Of a stretch of DNA of 64,000 bases, positions 61,212 through 64,000 are shown one piece after another. Source of the stretch: Roseibium marinum. Its GTDB lineage: Bacteria > Pseudomonadota > Alphaproteobacteria > Rhizobiales > Stappiaceae. The stretch is from NCBI RefSeq assembly GCF_002906165.1, contig NZ_PPCN01000001.1, forward strand, positions 620,001 to 684,000. The letters run 5' to 3'. Positions within the stretch are counted from its first letter, which is position 1, and each line of letters begins with the position of its first letter. The notes under the pieces were generated by a model. That model was not told where the DNA came from, did no database searches, and worked only from the letters and a program-made list of their open reading frames with translations. The position numbers and the translations under genes were made by a program.

Positions 61212-61901
61212 ATGACGGGCGGCATTCCGGACTTAGGGCCGATCAGGACGATTTCCATCGTCGGCAACGGACCTGTTTCGCAGGCCGATGCGGCGCTGAT
61301 CGACGCCGCGGATTTCGTGCTGCGCTTCAACAGCGCGCCGGCCTGCGGGGCGGCGGGCCAGAGGGTCGATGCCCTGATGCTCAACCGGGCGCGCGTCTAT
61401 ATGAGCAAGCGGATCAACCCGCTGGCCCTGCACCGTTCGCCGGAAGTCTGGGTAAACGACATCGAGGAGAACGGCCGGGTTGACTGGCTGTTCGAACGCG
61501 AGTGCAGGCCGCGCTACCTTGGCTTCGGTCCTGTCACCAGGGCCCGCGCCCATCTGAAGGAATTCGACGCGCTCGAGCAGAGCAATCCGACATCGGGTGC
61601 ATCGATCATCGCCGAGGTTCTGGACGTCTATCCCGAGGCGGAGATCCACCTGTTCGGCTTCACCCATCAGGGCAAGCAGCACACCCATGACTGGGACGCG
61701 GAGCGCCAGTGGACCGAGCGGCTCTGCGCCGAGGGCCGCATCGTCAGACACCTGACCCCGGGGCCCCGGGCGCGCAGGAGCCTGACCGGCAGGCTGGAAT
61801 ACGCGTTCCGCTTTGTCCAAATGCGCGCCAGGCACTACCTCTTCAACAAGATCCTGCATTCCTCGGCCAGCACCAAACGCCGGATTTTCGGCAGGCAATA
61901 A
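61212..61901 (+). CDS. Putative GT29-like glycosyltransferase
   Basis: 229 aa. The opening TISIVGNGPVSQADAALIDA then DFVLRFN resembles the L-sialyl motif of GT29 sialyltransferase-like proteins; a second block SGASIIAEVLDVYPEAEIHL and a His-rich stretch (THQGKQHTHDWDAERQW) match the S-motif/His region loosely. Similar bacterial proteins exist with no known product. AGGA lies 7 nt before the ATG at 61212. Transcribed toward the ugp operon but 430 bp away from it. Confidence 0.55.
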   Translation: MTGGIPDLGPIRTISIVGNGPVSQADAALIDAADFVLRFNSAPACGAAGQRVDALMLNRARVYMSKRINPLALHRSPEVWVNDIEENGRVDWLFERECRPRYLGFGPVTRARAHLKEFDALEQSNPTSGASIIAEVLDVYPEAEIHLFGFTHQGKQHTHDWDAERQWTERLCAEGRIVRHLTPGPRARRSLTGRLEYAFRFVQMRARHYLFNKILHSSASTKRRIFGRQ

Positions 61902-61966
61902 GCCTGTCCGGCTTGCGGGAGCGGAATCCCGCGCGGATTCATAGGCTTGGGAATATGTCGCCGTCT

Positions 61967-62000
61967 GTTCATATGAACAGCGTTCAAGTTTCATATGAGC
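61967..62000 (+). promoter_or_regulatory. Upstream Pho-box-like repeat cluster
   Basis: GTTCATATGAAC (61967-61978) and TTTCATATGAGC (61989-62000) are exactly 22 bp apart, two turns of the 11-bp Pho-box period, with GTTCAAG between them near phase. It is 330 bp upstream of ugpB and could be a distal PhoB-binding site. Confidence 0.6.
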
Positions 62001-62170
62001 CGTCTAACCTTCAACGCGCATAACCGTCTGAAATGACTCTTCCGTCTTCTCGAGGAGGGTGGACGCGAGAGATTCGCGCGGCCGGCCGGACCCGCGATCC
62101 AGCAAGAAAACGGGACCAGGACCGGGTTTTACAGATTTAAAACCGTTTCTGCTTGCGGACGCGGTCATGG

Positions 62171-62214
62171 CGTCTTTTAATGTTCATATGAGCGTCATAT
62201 AACGTTCATATGAA
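62171..62214 (+). promoter_or_regulatory. Pho box upstream of ugpB
   Basis: Four direct repeats at an 11-bp period: CGTCTTT, GTTCATA (62182), CGTCATA (62193) and GTTCATA (62204), each followed by a 4-nt AT-rich spacer (TAAT, TGAG, TAAC, TGAA). This is the classic 7+4 layout of PhoB sites (CTGTCAT-N4). It ends about 116 bp before the ugpB ATG and predicts phosphate-starvation induction of ugp. Confidence 0.8.
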
Positions 62215-62330
62215 AACAATACGAAACGCAGGCGTTATCGTTTCTGATGCTGACAGAGCCATTTCGGCATCGTGAAAGAGACCAACTGCTGACCGGGGCC
62301 TTCACGCCCCGCTAGATGGGAGCAAAGAAC

Positions 62331-63641
62331 ATGGCTTATCGTAAGACTGTCGCCAGCCTGGTGGCTGCGGCTGCCCTTTTGGGCACTTCCTCCGCTTCTT
62401 ATGCGGCGACCGACATCACCTGGTGGCACGCCATGGGCGGTAAGCTCGGCGAAGTCGTCAACCAGATTTCCACCGACTACAACGATTCTCAGGACGCCTG
62501 CAGCCTGACCCCGGTCTACAAGGGCGGCTATGAAGACACGCTGACCGCCGGCATCGCCGCGTTCCGCGCCGGCGAGCAGCCGAACATCATCCAGGTTTTC
62601 GACGCCGGTGCCGCGACCATCATCGGTGCCAAGGGCGCCGTCGTGCCGGTCGAGGACCTGCTGAAGGCGAACGACGTTCCCTTCAACATCGAAGATTACA
62701 TCGCCGGTGTCCGCTACTTCTACGCCGACAGCGACGGCAAGATGATCGGCATGCCGTTCAACTCTTCCGCGCCGATCCTCTACATCAACGACGATGCGAT
62801 GAAAAAGGCCGGTGTCGAAGCTCCGAAAACCTACGAGGAATTCGAGGCGATCACTCCGAAGCTGAAGGAAGCCGGTTACATCCCGTTCGTTCAGTCTCAC
62901 CTGCCGTGGGAATTCGTCGAGAACTTCAAGTCCCGTCACAACCTGCAGTTCGCAACCAACAACAATGGCTATGAAGGCGCGACCGGCACCGAACTGGTCT
63001 TCGGCGAGCCGATCAAGAACCACTTCAAGGCCGCCAAGAAGTGGCTCGACGAAGGTCTCTTCGGCTATTACGGCACCGGCTGGGCGGACAACCAGCAGCC
63101 GTTCAACGAAGGCAAGGTCGCTCTGTGGATCGGTTCCTCGGGCTCCTTCGGCGGCATCGCCGACACCGTCGACTTCCCGTTCTCCGCAACGTTCCTGCCT
63201 TACTGGGAGTCCGTTGAAGGCGCCAACAAGGCTTCCTTCATCGGTGGTGCCGCCCTGTTCGCAATGTCCGGCAAGTCGGATGAAGAGAACAAGTGCGTTG
63301 CCTCCTTTTTCGAATACCTGACGACCCCGGAAGTCCAGTACATGTGGCACAAGGAAACCGGCTACGTGCCGATCACCGAAGCCGCTTACGCACTGGCCAA
63401 GAAGGACGGTCACTACGAGCGCACGCCAGCCGCCGAAGTCGGCATCCAGCAGCTGTCCCTGCCGGGCGGCGAGTGGACCAAGGGCTACCGGATGGGCTTC
63501 TATGTCCAGATCCGCGACGTCATGAACCGTGAACTCGGCAAGGTCTTCTCCGGTGAGGCTTCCGTCGATGAAGCGTTCGCGACCATCAAGGCTGACGGCG
63601 ACAAGCTGCTTGCCCGCTTCGCCAAGACCATCGACAACTGA
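62331..63641 (+). CDS. ugpB: sn-Glycerol-3-phosphate ABC transporter binding protein UgpB
   Basis: 436 aa. Signal peptide (RKTVASLVAAAALLGTSSAS, cleavage near YA-AT), then TDITWWHAMGGKLGEVVNQI, the UgpB start, and GMPFNSSAPILYINDDAMKK, GGWTKGYRMGFYVQ-like end block. Brings glycerol-3-phosphate (and glycerophosphodiesters in some species) to UgpAE. ATG at 62331 is 8 nt from GGGAG; the ATG at 62316 lacks an SD. Confidence 0.93.
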   Translation: MAYRKTVASLVAAAALLGTSSASYAATDITWWHAMGGKLGEVVNQISTDYNDSQDACSLTPVYKGGYEDTLTAGIAAFRAGEQPNIIQVFDAGAATIIGAKGAVVPVEDLLKANDVPFNIEDYIAGVRYFYADSDGKMIGMPFNSSAPILYINDDAMKKAGVEAPKTYEEFEAITPKLKEAGYIPFVQSHLPWEFVENFKSRHNLQFATNNNGYEGATGTELVFGEPIKNHFKAAKKWLDEGLFGYYGTGWADNQQPFNEGKVALWIGSSGSFGGIADTVDFPFSATFLPYWESVEGANKASFIGGAALFAMSGKSDEENKCVASFFEYLTTPEVQYMWHKETGYVPITEAAYALAKKDGHYERTPAAEVGIQQLSLPGGEWTKGYRMGFYVQIRDVMNRELGKVFSGEASVDEAFATIKADGDKLLARFAKTIDN

Positions 63642-63663
63642 TCTCCACTTTGCGACCATCAAG

Positions 63664-63736
63664 ATGAGGGTGCCTTCGGGCATCCTCATTCCACTAAATG
63701 TGGCGGGCCTGTCCGGGTAACCGGAAAGCCCGCCAC
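63664..63736 (+). terminator. Paired hairpins between ugpB and ugpA
   Basis: First stem ATGAGGGTGCC-TTCG-GGCATCCTCAT (63664-63689) with a stable UUCG-type loop; second GTGGCGGGC (63700-63708) / GCCCGCCAC (63728-63736) with an inner TCCGG-GTAA-CCGGA stem. The ugpA ATG is 18 bp beyond. Such structures after a binding-protein gene keep that mRNA stable and lower permease output. Confidence 0.7.
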
Positions 63737-63754
63737 GTCGTTCGCGGTGAGGCG

Positions 63755-64000
63755 ATGAAAAAAGTCCAATTCAACACGCCGGCGGTCCCTTATCTGCTGC
63801 TGTTTCCGCAGCTTGCGATCGTGGCGGTCTTCTTCCTCTGGCCGGCGGCCGAGGCGGTGCGCTCGTCCTTCTACCTGGAAGATCCGTTCGGTTTCGGCTC
63901 GACCTTTGTCGGCTTCGACAATTTCGTCGATACGGTCACGTCCACCAACTACGGCCGGGTGGCCCGGTTCACCGGGGTCTTCACCTTCCTCGTCACGATC
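63755..64000 (+). CDS. ugpA: Glycerol-3-phosphate ABC transporter permease UgpA, N-terminal part
   Basis: 82 codons to the window edge. Starts MKKVQFNTPAVPYLLLFPQL with membrane helix IVAVFFLWPAAEAVRSSFYL and the UgpA block FVGFDNFVDTVTSTNY. GTGAGG precedes the ATG. Continues the ugpBA(EC) operon beyond the window. Confidence 0.9.
   Translation, partial: MKKVQFNTPAVPYLLLFPQLAIVAVFFLWPAAEAVRSSFYLEDPFGFGSTFVGFDNFVDTVTSTNYGRVARFTGVFTFLVTI

Overview
The window is a 64 kb chromosomal stretch from a high-GC alphaproteobacterium, most likely a Hyphomicrobiales (Rhizobiales) member, possibly of the Stappiaceae (Roseibium/Labrenzia-like). The lineage is inferred from several features: many ABC and TRAP solute transporters in operons with LysR, LacI or RpiR regulators; an imuA-imuB-dnaE2 SOS mutasome; a Pho-box-controlled ugp operon; a Zur-controlled zinT; and rhizobial-type intergenic palindromes. 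No tRNA, rRNA, insertion sequence or CRISPR array was found. Most of the window is ordinary accessory metabolism. Two AT-richer patches, 2.8-4.9 kb and 51.0-53.7 kb, look horizontally acquired.

Layout. 0-2.6 kb: the start of a CDF cation-efflux gene, a DUF992 secreted protein and a LysR regulator. 2.8-4.5 kb: an AT-rich two-gene operon encoding a membrane-anchored protein of the dCTP-deaminase/dUTPase fold with its catalytic residues replaced, followed by a thymidylate-synthase homologue whose dUMP-selecting Asn is Asp, as in dCMP hydroxymethylases. This pair is my leading candidate for an undescribed system, possibly nucleotide-sensing phage defence. 5-13 kb: a Dpp/Opp-type ABC operon that includes two phosphatases, with a divergent LysR gene. 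13.2-19.7 kb: an alcohol dehydrogenase; an ABC operon with an NMT1-like binding protein, a duplicated-domain permease and a 5-formyl-THF cyclo-ligase-like enzyme; and a divergent RpiR gene. 20-27.4 kb: a carbohydrate-type ABC operon ending in a tandem-GDPD phosphodiesterase and its own LacI regulator, with a perfect 18-bp LacI-type operator in the promoter. 27.8-30.2 kb: an ammonium transporter fused to a chemoreceptor signalling domain.

30.3-35.9 kb: a TRAP transporter operon (dctP, dctQ, dctM, an unlisted 55-aa membrane protein) with an IlvD/Edd sugar-acid dehydratase and an RraA/HMG-aldolase-like enzyme, reading as uptake and breakdown of a sugar acid. 36.3-43.2 kb: a YceI-OmpA fusion, a caspase-like protein ending in a CxxCH motif, AhpD-like and ZinT proteins, an L,D-transpeptidase, a GNAT and a NUDIX protein with a degenerate histidine-phosphatase half. 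43.4-46.2 kb: an unknown NlpC/P60-like protein, an unknown 407-aa protein and a remnant of the first gene's 3' end. 46.2-53.7 kb: a membrane redox pair, two nuclease-fold proteins (DUF2161, DUF3883), an aldo/keto reductase and a Type II restriction-modification cassette with vsr. 53.7-60.8 kb: dnaE2, imuB and imuA, split by a 1.2 kb array of about 375-bp tandem repeats. 61.2-64 kb: a putative glycosyltransferase and the start of ugpBA behind two clusters of Pho-box repeats.

Several operons fit phosphorus scavenging: ugp (glycerol-3-phosphate), the GDPD operon (glycerophosphodiesters or related substrates) and the Dpp-type operon with two phosphatases. Starts were revised wherever a better Shine-Dalgarno sequence (SD) or signal peptide lay inside the longest reading frame.
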